Positions 18,592 to 27,084 of a stretch of DNA of 64,000 nucleotides are shown piece after piece; positions within the stretch are counted from its first letter, which is position 1, and the number at the start of each line of letters is the position of its first letter. The position numbers and the translations under genes were made by a program. Source of the DNA: JAZKHE01 sp040385525 (GTDB lineage: Bacteria; Bacteroidota; Bacteroidia; UBA4408); assembly GCA_040385525.1 (NCBI GenBank), contig JAZKHE010000002.1:930001-994000 (forward strand), read 5' to 3'. Below the pieces are notes generated by a model, which worked only from the letters and a program-made list of their open reading frames with translations, searched no databases and had not been told where the DNA came from.

Positions 18592-21500
18592 TTAGTTTTT
18601 AACTAATTTAAAACGTTGTAATTCACCATTCTGATTTATTTCTACAAAATAAAACCCATTCGCATTTTCGCTTAAATCGAAATTAAAAGTTGAGTTATTA
18701 TTTATGGAACTTTCACTAATTAGCTGTCCACTAACATTAGTTATTTTAACGGTTGCATTATGCAATGTATTAGATGCACTTAACGTAAATATTCCGTTAT
18801 TCGGGTTGGGGTAAATACGAATTGTATTTTTATTTAATAATTTTTCGTTTACACTTAATAATTTATCTTTTACAACAACTACATCGTTTTGTGTTTGAAC
18901 GTTTATTACAAAGCCAGTATTATCAATTAGCTTAACATTAGAAATAGTTATGTTTAAATCATTAGCTCCAGTAATAACGTCTTTTGTTTTAAAACGGAAT
19001 TCTCCAATTTCACCATCTCCCGAAACGTTAGTATGATTTTTTCTAGTAAGCGCAACGTGAATTACTGAGTTTAGATACTCGTCTTTATCAAGTGTAATTA
19101 AATTCGTGTTTATATCGCCTAGCCATGTGTTGTTAAATGATGTATAACACGAATTTTCTTTAATGTATTGAGAATCGTAGTTAATGCTAAATGCTATACC
19201 GTATACATTATTAGCAGGAATTGTAGCGTCGCCTAAATTAATTTTCACTACAGCATCAGAAGCATTCTCTATTGTATCAGCAATAAATTGAAGCGAAAAA
19301 ATTGGGTCGCTGTCAGTAGATTTTGTAAAATCAGATTTAGAATGTGTTAAACCATAATTTAATCTAATTACTTGAATATCATCATGATTAATAATTCCAT
19401 TTCCATCACAATCGGCAAACTTGTAATCTACACCGTTAGTAGATTGCAACCAATTCCTTGAAGGCTGGGCTATCCAGTTATTACTAGCTAAGTTACGCGT
19501 ATAACTAGTTGCTCCATAAGCTAAACCAATGTTTAATACATCAAAATTATTAGCTACAAAGTCATCGTTTGCATCGCCTGGCCAGACAGGAGTACAAGGG
19601 TCAATAGTTAAATTAAGTGTAATTGTAGAATCGCAACCAGCCGCATTTGGTATTATTTGCGTATAAGTATTACTTGCTGTATAAGTTTGTGCATTTAAAG
19701 TGTAACTATTGCAAGCCACAGCATTTATAGTTGATGTACTACTGTTATTAATAGTTAAATTGATTGTAATAATAGAATCACATCCAGCTACGCTGGACAA
19801 TACCTGAGTATAAGTGCCACTTGTTGTATAAGTTTGCCCGTTTTCTGTGTAACTATAGCATACTACAGGGTTAATTGTTTTAGTAACTACAGACAATGAA
19901 TTTACAGCTATAACTAAAGTATAATTTGTAGCACATTGCCCAGCTGTTGGAGTAAATGTATAAGTTGTTGTTGCAGTATTGTTTATGGTTGGTAACCAAG
20001 TGCCAACAATACCGTCAGTTGATATTATTGGCAAAGCAGGAACGCTCGTTCCTGCACAAATAGTTGAGCTTGTAATAGTAAAAACTGGAGTAGTGGGCAC
20101 AGTAGCAATATCACCATTAATTGTCCAGCTTTTAAAATTTATTAAATTTTCTCTAGCAGTTGAAGCTTCACAATAAACTAAGCCGTAAGCTCCCATGTTT
20201 CTTCCGTTTGGACCAGAGGCATTAAAAGCAATAAGTGTAGCATCATAGTTGGTAATAGACAAGGCGCTATAATCTAAAAAATTAGTTAAAACTACTGACG
20301 AATTAAGATTAGCCCCCCACGCAGCTAGACTTTGGTTGAAGGCACTAGTTCCATAGAACATAGATCTCATATCAATCACATTAGATATGTTCCAAGAACT
20401 TATATTTTGATTAAAGGCTGCCGAATTATAAAACATATACCTCATATCTGTTACATTTTCAGTATTCCAAGAACCTATATTTTGATTAAAGTTTGTGGCA
20501 TCTCTAAACATAAGTGACATATTCGTAACGTTATCAGTATTCCATGTTCCAATGTTTTGATTAAATGCTGTAGCTCCATAAAACATCCAACTCATATCAG
20601 TAACACTGGCTGTATTCCACGAGCTAATGTTTTGATTAAAAGCAATATTACTCATGAACATAAAACCCATATCTGTAACATTAGCAGTATTCCAAGAACC
20701 AATATTTTGATTAAAGATTGTAACAACATTAGCTCCGTAAAACATTGCCCTCATATTAGTAACATTAGTGGTGTTCCATGCGCCTATGTCCTGATTAAAG
20801 TTTTCTGCATCTGCAAACATAAAACCCATATTAGTAACATTTGAAGTGTTCCAAGAACCTATATCTTGGTTAAATGCTCTTGCGTCAGCAAACATACTGC
20901 TCATAATAGTAACATTGGATGTGTTCCAAGAACCTATATTTTGATTAAACGCTACTGCGTATTCAAACATGCTATTCATATTAGCAACATTTGAAGTATT
21001 CCATGCGCCAATATTTTGGTTAAAAACTGTTGCACTAAGAAACATAAGACTCATATTTGTTACATTTGATGTATTCCACGCACCAATATCTTGATTAAAC
21101 GCTTTAGCAGTTCTAAACATATAACTCATATTTGTTACATTTGATGTATTCCAAGAACCAATGTCCTGATTAAAGGCTTCAGTCCCAAAAAACATCCAGC
21201 TCATGTTTGTAACATTAAGCGTGTTCCATTGACCAATATTTTGGTTAAAAACTTTAGCGCCATAAAAAATATGGTTCATATCATTAACATTACTTGTATT
21301 CCATGTATTTATATTTGTTGGAGAGTTTAGCAATGAGCAGAAATAAAACATGTAACTCATGTTACTAACTCCTGTTAAATTAGGCACGTCAGTAGCCGAT
21401 ATTTGCAAATTAGCACATCCCGCAAAGGCACTCTGCATGCTTGTCCAAGAAGTAGTACCCCACTGCTCAACATCTATTAAACGATTGCAGTTAATACCAT

Positions 21501-21804
21501 TATTAATATTTATTCTTTGAAAATTTGTAGGGCTTATTACTAAACGGATTGTAGCTCCGACAGGTAAACCACTAATTGTAAGTGTAGACCCCGTAAAAGT
21601 TCCAGAACCACTAGTGCTAAGGGGAACTGTTGTCCACGTATAACTTACTGTACCACTTGTTGCAACACCAAATGAAAGTTGAGTAGAGCTTGATCCTGTA
21701 GTTGTTAAATCCCATTTGGTTATAAATTCATTTTGTGCAAAGCTTATATTGCAAAAAAATATTTGCAAAAAAAATGCAATAGGCAAAAGAAGTAATTTTT
21801 TCAT
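18592..21804 (-). CDS. BspA-type (DUF285) repeat surface protein with dockerin-like and cohesin-like domains and a T9SS signal
   Basis: A 1070-residue protein with a signal peptide to about 23. About 14 repeats of 25 residues (146-500; V-T-N-M-S-x-M-F-x-x-A-x-x-F-N-Q-x-I-x-x-W-N-T-S-N) belong to the BspA/DUF285 leucine-rich family. They are followed by an Ig-like domain, two tandem 47-residue units with paired cysteines (about 640-734; G-C-D-S-x-I-T-L/I-N-L-T-I), a calcium-loop pair resembling dockerin (G-D-A-N-D-D near 742, D-C-D-G-N-G-I-I-N-H-D-D near 797), a cohesin-like beta-sandwich (about 830-965), and a type A sorting domain (I-Y-P-N-P-N-N-G-I-F...). BspA proteins are adhesins in other bacteria, so an adhesive role is likely but inferred. 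It is monocistronic, between its own promoter and terminator. Confidence 0.88.
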   Translation of the reverse strand: MKKLLLLPIAFFLQIFFCNISFAQNEFITKWDLTTTGSSSTQLSFGVATSGTVSYTWTTVPLSTSGSGTFTGSTLTISGLPVGATIRLVISPTNFQRININNGINCNRLIDVEQWGTTSWTSMQSAFAGCANLQISATDVPNLTGVSNMSYMFYFCSLLNSPTNINTWNTSNVNDMNHIFYGAKVFNQNIGQWNTLNVTNMSWMFFGTEAFNQDIGSWNTSNVTNMSYMFRTAKAFNQDIGAWNTSNVTNMSLMFLSATVFNQNIGAWNTSNVANMNSMFEYAVAFNQNIGSWNTSNVTIMSSMFADARAFNQDIGSWNTSNVTNMGFMFADAENFNQDIGAWNTTNVTNMRAMFYGANVVTIFNQNIGSWNTANVTDMGFMFMSNIAFNQNISSWNTASVTDMSWMFYGATAFNQNIGTWNTDNVTNMSLMFRDATNFNQNIGSWNTENVTDMRYMFYNSAAFNQNISSWNISNVIDMRSMFYGTSAFNQSLAAWGANLNSSVVLTNFLDYSALSITNYDATLIAFNASGPNGRNMGAYGLVYCEASTARENLINFKSWTINGDIATVPTTPVFTITSSTICAGTSVPALPIISTDGIVGTWLPTINNTATTTYTFTPTAGQCATNYTLVIAVNSLSVVTKTINPVVCYSYTENGQTYTTSGTYTQVLSSVAGCDSIITINLTINNSSTSTINAVACNSYTLNAQTYTASNTYTQIIPNAAGCDSTITLNLTIDPCTPVWPGDANDDFVANNFDVLNIGLAYGATSYTRNLASNNWIAQPSRNWLQSTNGVDYKFADCDGNGIINHDDIQVIRLNYGLTHSKSDFTKSTDSDPIFSLQFIADTIENASDAVVKINLGDATIPANNVYGIAFSINYDSQYIKENSCYTSFNNTWLGDINTNLITLDKDEYLNSVIHVALTRKNHTNVSGDGEIGEFRFKTKDVITGANDLNITISNVKLIDNTGFVINVQTQNDVVVVKDKLLSVNEKLLNKNTIRIYPNPNNGIFTLSASNTLHNATVKITNVSGQLISESSINNNSTFNFDLSENANGFYFVEINQNGELQRFKLVKN
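20305..21369 (-). repeat. Array of about fourteen 75-bp BspA/DUF285 repeat units
   Basis: The units are visible as recurring copies of short motifs such as TATTTTGATTAAA on the plus strand, spaced 75 bases apart. One unit carries a four-residue insertion (V-V-T-I, near residue 361). Neighbouring units differ mainly at positions 4-10 of the repeat, which suggests divergence rather than very recent amplification. Confidence 0.85.
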
Positions 21805-21836
21805 TTTTGATTAGATAAATTGAAGTACTATATAGA

Positions 21837-21865
21837 CAAAAATACAATAATTCTAAATAAATCAA
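21837..21865 (-). promoter_or_regulatory. Promoter of the BspA-type surface protein gene
   Basis: On the minus strand: TTTG (TTG at 21863-21865), an 18-nt spacer, then TATTTTTG (21837-21844). The -7 box is identical to the one in copy 1. The leader would be about 28 nt to the ATG at 21804. Confidence 0.7.
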
Positions 21866-21892
21866 AGCAGTAGATGATAATTTTGAAATAAA

Positions 21893-21917
21893 AAAATCCC
21901 GCTTTTGGCGGGATTTT
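21893..21917 (-). terminator. Rho-independent terminator of dsbD
   Basis: AAAATCCCGC (21893-21902) pairs with GCGGGATTTT (21908-21917) around a TTTTG loop. The hairpin begins 2 bases after the dsbD stop codon and is followed, on the minus strand, by a T-rich tail. Confidence 0.9.
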
Positions 21918-21919
21918 AA

Positions 21920-23917
21920 CTATTTGCTGGTTCTAATAGCAAATTCTTTTTTACCGAATTCAAGCCAATCAATGTATTTCTGCACATCAGGGTCGTAGCC
22001 CGTTGGTTGGTTTAATAATTTTTCGTTGTGGTCTAATAAAACATATTGAGGTTGCGAATTGGTTTGGTAACGCACCGCTTGCAAATAACTCCATTTGTTA
22101 CCAATGGTTTTTATTTTAAATGTTTTGTTTCCTAATTTTTCTTCACGTTGCTCTTCTTTTGGTAACTCGCGTTTATCATCTACGTACAACGAAACTAAAA
22201 TTACATCATTACGCAAACGTTTATCCACTTCAGGAACTGTCCAGACTTTAGCTTCCATTTTTCTACAATTTACACATGCCTTACCTGTAAAATCTATTAG
22301 TAGTGGTTTTCCTGTTTCTTTAGCTGCTTTTAATGCTTCATCATAATCATGATAACAAGGTAAATTATTAGGACATTCTCCTGAGCCATCACCCAATGTT
22401 GTTGTATTATTTGAAACTATCATTGTGTTTTTTCCAACACCATTTGGTGATTCACTATAATAATCAGGAGGAGGGAAGCCGCTAATTAGTTTTAATGGTG
22501 CGCCCCATAAACCCGGAATTAAATACATACTAAAACTAAAAGCTAAAATGGCAAAAAATAAACGAGGTACAGAAACATAAGGTAAATCGCTATCGTGCGA
22601 AAATTTTATCCAACCCAATAAATAAATCCCCATTAAAGTAAATATAACAATCCACAATACTAAAAATAATTCACGTTCTAAAATATGTGCATCTACTACC
22701 ATATCTGCATTAGAAGCAAATTTTAGAGCCAATGCTAATTCTAAAAATCCTAATACCACTTTTACAGAGTTTAACCATCCACCCGATTTTGGTAAAGAAT
22801 TTAACCAACCCGGAAATGCCGCAAACAATCCAAATGGTAAAGCCAATGCCATAGAAAAGCCTATCATACCTATTGTTGGGCCTAAATAATTTCCTGTAGC
22901 TGCCGCTTGAAATAATAACGTTCCGATAATTGGTCCTGTGCACGAAAACGAAACCAACGACAAAGTAAATGCCATAAAAAAGATTCCGATTAATCCACCT
23001 TTATCTGATTTTGCATCAATTTTATTTACAAATGATGATGGTAAAACAATTTCGAATGCGCCAAAAAACGAAATGGCAAATACAATTAATAAAACGAAAA
23101 AGAATAAATTAAACCACACGTTTGTAGAGAGTGCATTCAGTGCATCTACACCAAAAATAGCTGATACTCCAATGCCTAAAATTACATAAATTACAATTAT
23201 TGAAATGGCGTATGTTATGGCGTTTGCAATGCCTTTGGCTCTTGTTTTACTTTGTTTGGTAAAAAAACTAACCGTCATGGGTATCATCGGAAATACACAA
23301 GGCGTTAGTAAGGCTGCCAAGCCACCTAAAAAGCCAGCCGCAAAAATTGCCCATAACGATAAATCGGTATTGTTATTTACTTTTACTTCGCCTTGAGTAA
23401 TTATTTCTTTAGCGCTTGTAATAGCAGTATCAATAGCAACTTCTTTAATTGGAGCTCCATCTACTTTAATTTTAAAATCTAATTCTTCGGGAGGTAAACA
23501 TTGTTTATCGTCACAAACCATAAAATACACATTTCCTTTTACAGAAAATGGTTTGTTATCAATCAGTTTTATTTTTTGTTTAAAGGTGGCTTCTTTGGCA
23601 AAATATTTTACTTTCATTCCAAAGTTAGGATCCATCATTTCAATAGATTTTCCTTCTTTTACTTTTCCAATTAATTCATACGATTTTGATTTGTTGATGG
23701 TAAAAGCAGTTGCTTCTGGCCCGCCTGGTTCTAAAAACTGAGAATACAAATGCCAGTGTTCGTCAATTTTTGCTTTAAAAATTAATTCAGCTTCGGTATC
23801 GCTAATTTTTTTGGAACTGAATTCCCATTTTACTGGAGTTAAAAATTGCTGAGCTGATGCAGATAAACCTGAAATTGTTAAGGCAATAAGTAAAAATAGT
23901 CTGAAAATAAATTTCAT
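21920..23917 (-). CDS. dsbD: Thiol:disulfide interchange protein DsbD
   Basis: The family carries electrons from cytoplasmic thioredoxin across the inner membrane to periplasmic thiol proteins. From the ATG at 23917 the protein has 665 residues, with a signal peptide to about 23. The N-terminal DsbD-alpha domain has the pair C-D-D-K-Q-C (135-140). Eight or so membrane helices from about 185 include T-P-C-V-F-P-M (C207) and S-C-T-G-P (C326), the two transmembrane redox cysteines. The C-terminal thioredoxin-like domain has G-K-A-C-V-N-C-R (C548, C551). All six redox cysteines are therefore present. An earlier ATG (23941) would add eight residues ahead of the signal peptide and is less likely. 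trxA, a plausible electron donor, lies about 2.6 kb away on the same strand. Confidence 0.92.
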   Translation of the reverse strand: MKFIFRLFLLIALTISGLSASAQQFLTPVKWEFSSKKISDTEAELIFKAKIDEHWHLYSQFLEPGGPEATAFTINKSKSYELIGKVKEGKSIEMMDPNFGMKVKYFAKEATFKQKIKLIDNKPFSVKGNVYFMVCDDKQCLPPEELDFKIKVDGAPIKEVAIDTAITSAKEIITQGEVKVNNNTDLSLWAIFAAGFLGGLAALLTPCVFPMIPMTVSFFTKQSKTRAKGIANAITYAISIIVIYVILGIGVSAIFGVDALNALSTNVWFNLFFFVLLIVFAISFFGAFEIVLPSSFVNKIDAKSDKGGLIGIFFMAFTLSLVSFSCTGPIIGTLLFQAAATGNYLGPTIGMIGFSMALALPFGLFAAFPGWLNSLPKSGGWLNSVKVVLGFLELALALKFASNADMVVDAHILERELFLVLWIVIFTLMGIYLLGWIKFSHDSDLPYVSVPRLFFAILAFSFSMYLIPGLWGAPLKLISGFPPPDYYSESPNGVGKNTMIVSNNTTTLGDGSGECPNNLPCYHDYDEALKAAKETGKPLLIDFTGKACVNCRKMEAKVWTVPEVDKRLRNDVILVSLYVDDKRELPKEEQREEKLGNKTFKIKTIGNKWSYLQAVRYQTNSQPQYVLLDHNEKLLNQPTGYDPDVQKYIDWLEFGKKEFAIRTSK

Positions 23918-24075
23918 AAAAAACTTTGTTTTGATAAGCAAAAATTAATTGGTAACTAAGGTAATAAAATTTAAAAATGTAGGTGTGCAATTTATGTTAC
24001 AAATGCTTATTAATTAACTTTTTTTAAGCAAATTATACTAATAGACTTCTTTCACAATTTAAGAACAAAAAAAAC

Positions 24076-24156
24076 AGAACACAGAAAACACTGATTAATA
24101 TGATTAAGTATGATTTTATCAGAACAAATCTTAACTATCTGCGCCATCTGCGTTCT
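24076..24156. repeat. Degenerate intergenic element with imperfect terminal inverted repeats
   Basis: The left end (24076-24095, AGAACACAGAAAACACTGAT) and the reverse complement of the right end (24137-24156, ATCTGCGCCATCTGCGTTCT) agree at 14 of 20 positions. The right end contains a direct repeat (ATCTGCG twice, 9 bases apart). It looks like the decayed CTGCG/CTGTG-type intergenic repeats that I recall from Bacteroidota genomes; that link is from memory and was not checked. The rest of the 251-base gap (23918-24168) shows nothing else. Confidence 0.45.
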
Positions 24157-24168
24157 ATTTTAAGCAAA

Positions 24169-24918
24169 TTAGGCAAACCACTCAAATAAATGGTTGAGGT
24201 GTAGTTTGCTTTTTTCTTCGGCATTTAAATTTCGCTTAATTGAGCCAGCTTCCATTTGTATAATTCTATTGCCATACACAAAAGCATCTTTTAGTTGATG
24301 GGTAACTAAAATGGCTGTAAGTTTTTTTTCTGAAACAATTTTTTGAGCTGTTTTTAAAACAATTTCGCTTGATTTTGGATCTAGCGCTGCGGTAGGTTCG
24401 TCGAGCAACAGTAATTTGCTTTCTGCTAATACCGACATTAATAAAGTAAGTGCTTGTCTTTGTCCACCAGAAAGCGAACCCATTTTTTGGTTGATTTTAT
24501 TTTCTAATCCCATTTCTAAGGTAGAAATGAGTTGTTTAATTTCGTTTTCGAACGATTTGTTTAAACCAATTTGTAAAGTTTTTTTTTCACCTCTTAATTT
24601 CGCTAATCTAAAATTTTCGGCAATGCTTAAGTCGGCTATTGTTCCTAATAAAGGATTTTGAAAAACTCTGCTAATGTATTTACTTCTTTCAAAATCATTT
24701 TGATGCGTAACATCAACACCATCAAACAAAATTGTTCCGCTGTCTATTTTCGTATTTCCTGCTAAAGCGTTTAATAATGTGCTTTTGCCAGAACCATTGG
24801 CACCAACTACAATAATAAAATCGTTTGGTTTAAATTGTAAAGAAACGTTTTTTAGCGCCTCTGTTTTTTCGTTGCTCTCGCTAATAAATGTTTTTGAAAT
24901 ATTGTTTAATTCAATCAC
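24169..24918 (-). CDS. ABC transporter ATP-binding protein (TrpZ/PhnK-like, COG1101 type)
   Basis: A 249-residue ATPase with Walker A G-A-N-G-S-G-K-S-T (about 39-47), the signature L-S-G-G-Q-R-Q-A, Walker B L-L-L-L-D-E-P-T-A-A-L-D, and the H-loop V-T-H-Q. The stretch S-E-I-V-L-K-T-A-Q-K-I-V followed by A-I-L-V-T-H-Q and R-I-I-Q-M resembles the ATPases of the amino-acid-like uptake systems whose permease and binding-protein partners are usually adjacent. Neither partner is present here. The start is GTG 24918 within a 4-base GTGA overlap with the stop of the preceding ATPase gene, so the two are translationally coupled. Confidence 0.85.
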   Translation of the reverse strand: MIELNNISKTFISESNEKTEALKNVSLQFKPNDFIIVVGANGSGKSTLLNALAGNTKIDSGTILFDGVDVTHQNDFERSKYISRVFQNPLLGTIADLSIAENFRLAKLRGEKKTLQIGLNKSFENEIKQLISTLEMGLENKINQKMGSLSGGQRQALTLLMSVLAESKLLLLDEPTAALDPKSSEIVLKTAQKIVSEKKLTAILVTHQLKDAFVYGNRIIQMEAGSIKRNLNAEEKSKLHLNHLFEWFA

Positions 24919-25556
24919 AATTTTTCGGTTTGTGGTTTGTAATTTTCAATAAACAATTCTTTAGTGCAAAAGTTGTATTCGTCCTTAACTTGATTAGAGC
25001 AAACAATAAATAAACGGTTGTTTTTGTAGTTTAAAACTAACTGATTATACCAATCTATTGCTTTTTTGTCAAGGTTAGAAACAGGCTCGTCGAGCAAAAC
25101 AATTTCTGAATTACTTAAAACAGCTAAGCCTAATTTTAAGCGTTGTTTCATGCCCGATGAAAAATATTTTATTGGTTTATTTTGTACTTTGTTAAACTCG
25201 GTAATATCAATAAAATTTTGTAAATTAATTCCAGTCAATAAAGGTTTAAACTGAATATGAAATTCTAAAATTTCGTTAATAGTAAAATCTTCAGTAAGTT
25301 CTAAATAAGGAGTTGCGTAGCTAACGTGTTTAAAAATTTGTTCTGTTTCAATTTTTTTATCAGCAATTGAGTAATCAATAGTTCCTTCGGAGCACATAAA
25401 GTTGCTACCAACTAATTGCAACAAGGTAGATTTTCCAGAGCCATTACCTCCCATAAAAACGTAGGCTTCGTTTGAAGTAAGCGTTTCGTTTACGTTTCTA
25501 AAAATCCACTCGTGGTTGTAGCGTTTACCAATATTATTTAGTTTGATTTCTACCAT
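24915..25556 (-). CDS. ABC transporter ATP-binding protein
   Basis: A 213-residue ATPase with Walker A G-G-N-G-S-G-K-S-T (about 36-44), a Q-loop region, a degenerate signature F-S-S-G-M-K-Q-R-L-K-L-G, and Walker B E-I-V-L-L-D-E-P-V-S-N-L-D. The S-S-G-M-K-Q-R signature is the form seen in CcmA/drug- and bacitracin-export type ATPases. No membrane subunit is nearby. It begins 6 bases after the DUF58 gene and overlaps the next ATPase by 4 bases. The substrate is unknown. Confidence 0.85.
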   Translation of the reverse strand: MVEIKLNNIGKRYNHEWIFRNVNETLTSNEAYVFMGGNGSGKSTLLQLVGSNFMCSEGTIDYSIADKKIETEQIFKHVSYATPYLELTEDFTINEILEFHIQFKPLLTGINLQNFIDITEFNKVQNKPIKYFSSGMKQRLKLGLAVLSNSEIVLLDEPVSNLDKKAIDWYNQLVLNYKNNRLFIVCSNQVKDEYNFCTKELFIENYKPQTEKL

Positions 25557-25562
25557 CGCGCA

Positions 25563-26477
25563 TTAAATAATTTTAGCTCTTTTAACTAAATAAGTCATTA
25601 AAATAGGATTTAACCCTTCGTTTATATTTGCTTCTACAAACTCAATTTTATATTGCGCGCATTTTAATTTTAATTCAGTTAAATAACTGTTCATTGCCGT
25701 TAAATAACTTTCTTTTATTTCGGTAGGATTTAGTTTTAATTCTTCGCCACTTTCCATGTCAATAAAGGTATGCGGACGATTTTCAAAATTAAAATCTAAT
25801 TCCTTTTTTTTATTGTTTACATGAAATAAAATAACCTCGTTTTTATTGTGTTTTAAATGTTGTAAAGCTGCGTATAACTCGCTAGGGTTATGTGCATAAT
25901 CAAACATATCGCTAAAAATAATAACCAACGAGCGTTTATGAATTTGATCGGCTATTTGATGTAAAGCTTTTGCAGCGTAGGTTTTTTTCTGTTGTAGATT
26001 GTTGTACGGTTGTAAAAGTTTTTCTAATTCGTGATACAACATTTTTAGGTGTAACGAACTACTTTTAGCTGGCGTGTGTAAACTTAAATTGTCATTAAAT
26101 AGCGATAAACCAATTGCATCGCGCTGTTGTTTTAGTAACTGAATTAGTGCAGCAGCAGCGTGAATTGTAAATGTAATTTTATTTTCGTTGTTTTCGCCAT
26201 CAAACCACATACTCGATGAAGTATCTATAACTAACTGACAACGTAAATTTGTTTCTTCTTCGTAACGTTTAACAAAAAGTTTTTCGGTTCTACCAAATAA
26301 TTTCCAGTCAATGTGTCGTGTAGTTTCTCCAGTATTGTATAAACGATGCTCGGCAAACTCAACACTAAACCCATGAAACGGACTTTTATGTAAGCCAGTA
26401 ATAAATCCTTCAACCACTTGTTTAGCAAGCAATTCTAATTTAGAATAATGTTGTATTTGGTTAAAATTTATAGGCAT
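25563..26477 (-). CDS. DUF58 family protein with a von Willebrand A-like domain
   Basis: A 304-residue cytoplasmic protein. The DUF58 signature H-I-D-W-K-L-F-G-R-T-E-K-L-F-V-K (about 59-74) is followed by a MIDAS-type motif, V-I-D-T-S-S-S-M (about 88-95), in the vWA-like half. DUF58 proteins usually work beside MoxR AAA+ ATPases in envelope or metal-related maturation; no moxR is in this window. Here the gene lies between trxA and two ABC ATPases, and its stop is 6 bases from the next ATG. The only T-run before its start codon is the end of the trxA terminator, so expression probably depends on read-through or on a promoter hidden further upstream. Confidence 0.85.
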   Translation of the reverse strand: MPINFNQIQHYSKLELLAKQVVEGFITGLHKSPFHGFSVEFAEHRLYNTGETTRHIDWKLFGRTEKLFVKRYEEETNLRCQLVIDTSSSMWFDGENNENKITFTIHAAAALIQLLKQQRDAIGLSLFNDNLSLHTPAKSSSLHLKMLYHELEKLLQPYNNLQQKKTYAAKALHQIADQIHKRSLVIIFSDMFDYAHNPSELYAALQHLKHNKNEVILFHVNNKKKELDFNFENRPHTFIDMESGEELKLNPTEIKESYLTAMNSYLTELKLKCAQYKIEFVEANINEGLNPILMTYLVKRAKII

Positions 26478-26504
26478 AAAAAAAGCGTGAATTTCTCCAC
26501 GCTT
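26478..26504 (-). terminator. trxA terminator abutting the DUF58 start codon
   Basis: A 7-bp stem, AAGCGTG (26483-26489 as read on the plus strand) with CACGCTT (26498-26504), and an 8-nt loop, followed on the minus strand by seven Ts that run straight into the DUF58 ATG (26475-26477). It starts 21 bases past the trxA stop codon. Confidence 0.75.
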
Positions 26505-26525
26505 AAAATTACATTTAATTTTTGG

Positions 26526-26846
26526 TTATGCCAATTGTGCATCAATTTTTTGAGCCAATTGCGCTTTAGGAACAGCGCCAACTTGTTTGTCAACTACTTG
26601 TCCGTTTTTAAAGAACAAAATTGTAGGAATGTTTCTAATTCCAAACTGAGTAGAAATGTTTGGATTACTATCTACATCTACTTTTCCAATTACAGCTTTT
26701 CCATCGTAATCTTTAGATAATTCTTCAACAATTGGACCTACCATACGGCAAGGACCACACCATTCTGCCCAAAAATCTACCAATACAGGTTTATCTGATT
26801 TTAATACTAACTCGTCAAAGTTTGCGTCTGTTAATTCAATAGCCAT
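26526..26846 (-). CDS. trxA: Thioredoxin
   Basis: A 106-residue thioredoxin with the active site W-A-E-W-C-G-P-C-R (about 27-35), the cis-proline region I-R-N-I-P-T (about 71-76) and the closing G-A-x-x-K motif. It has no signal peptide and is cytoplasmic, where it reduces protein disulfides and could feed DsbD, MsrB and ribonucleotide reductase. It has a well-formed promoter upstream and its own terminator. Confidence 0.95.
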   Translation of the reverse strand: MAIELTDANFDELVLKSDKPVLVDFWAEWCGPCRMVGPIVEELSKDYDGKAVIGKVDVDSNPNISTQFGIRNIPTILFFKNGQVVDKQVGAVPKAQLAQKIDAQLA

Positions 26847-26883
26847 TTTATTTATTTTTTAAGTGTTAAACAATTCTGTTTTA

Positions 26884-26914
26884 TAAAAGTAGTTATTTCA
26901 ACAATTTTGCCAAA
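26884..26914 (-). promoter_or_regulatory. Promoter of trxA
   Basis: On the minus strand: TTTG (26911-26914), a 19-nt spacer, and TACTTTTA (26884-26891), matching TTTG-N19-TAnnTTTG with only the last base off. The start codon is 37 nt downstream of the box. The rest of the 238-base gap up to 27084 shows only a -7 element for the next plus-strand gene. Confidence 0.65.
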
Positions 26915-27053
26915 GTTAATTTAGCGACATTGTGGCATAAAATGTATTTTATCTTCACAACTGGAGATTTATATTCTGTAATTCAATTTGTTAGATGCTT
27001 TCGATAAAGTTAAATAAAAATTAGCTGAGTCGCTTTAAATTAATTATTAATTG

Positions 27054-27061
27054 TATCTTTA
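27054..27061 (+). promoter_or_regulatory. Promoter -7 element for the small secreted protein gene
   Basis: TATCTTTA, one base off TAnnTTTG, lies 23 nt before the ATG at 27085. The -33 region is poorly conserved. Confidence 0.4.
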
Positions 27062-27084
27062 TTGCGTTAAATATTACATGCAAA

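Larger units (their letters stand above)
21833..21917. repeat. Copy 2 of the 85-bp duplicated terminator-promoter cassette
   Basis: See copy 1 at 18485-18569. This copy terminates dsbD and starts the BspA-type gene. Confidence 0.9.

Noticed and set aside
20332..20844. Open frames on the plus strand opposite the BspA repeats
   Set aside because: They mirror the 75-bp coding periodicity of the minus-strand gene and have low-complexity I-S-N-I / H-I-C-N-I composition; they are shadows of the repeats.
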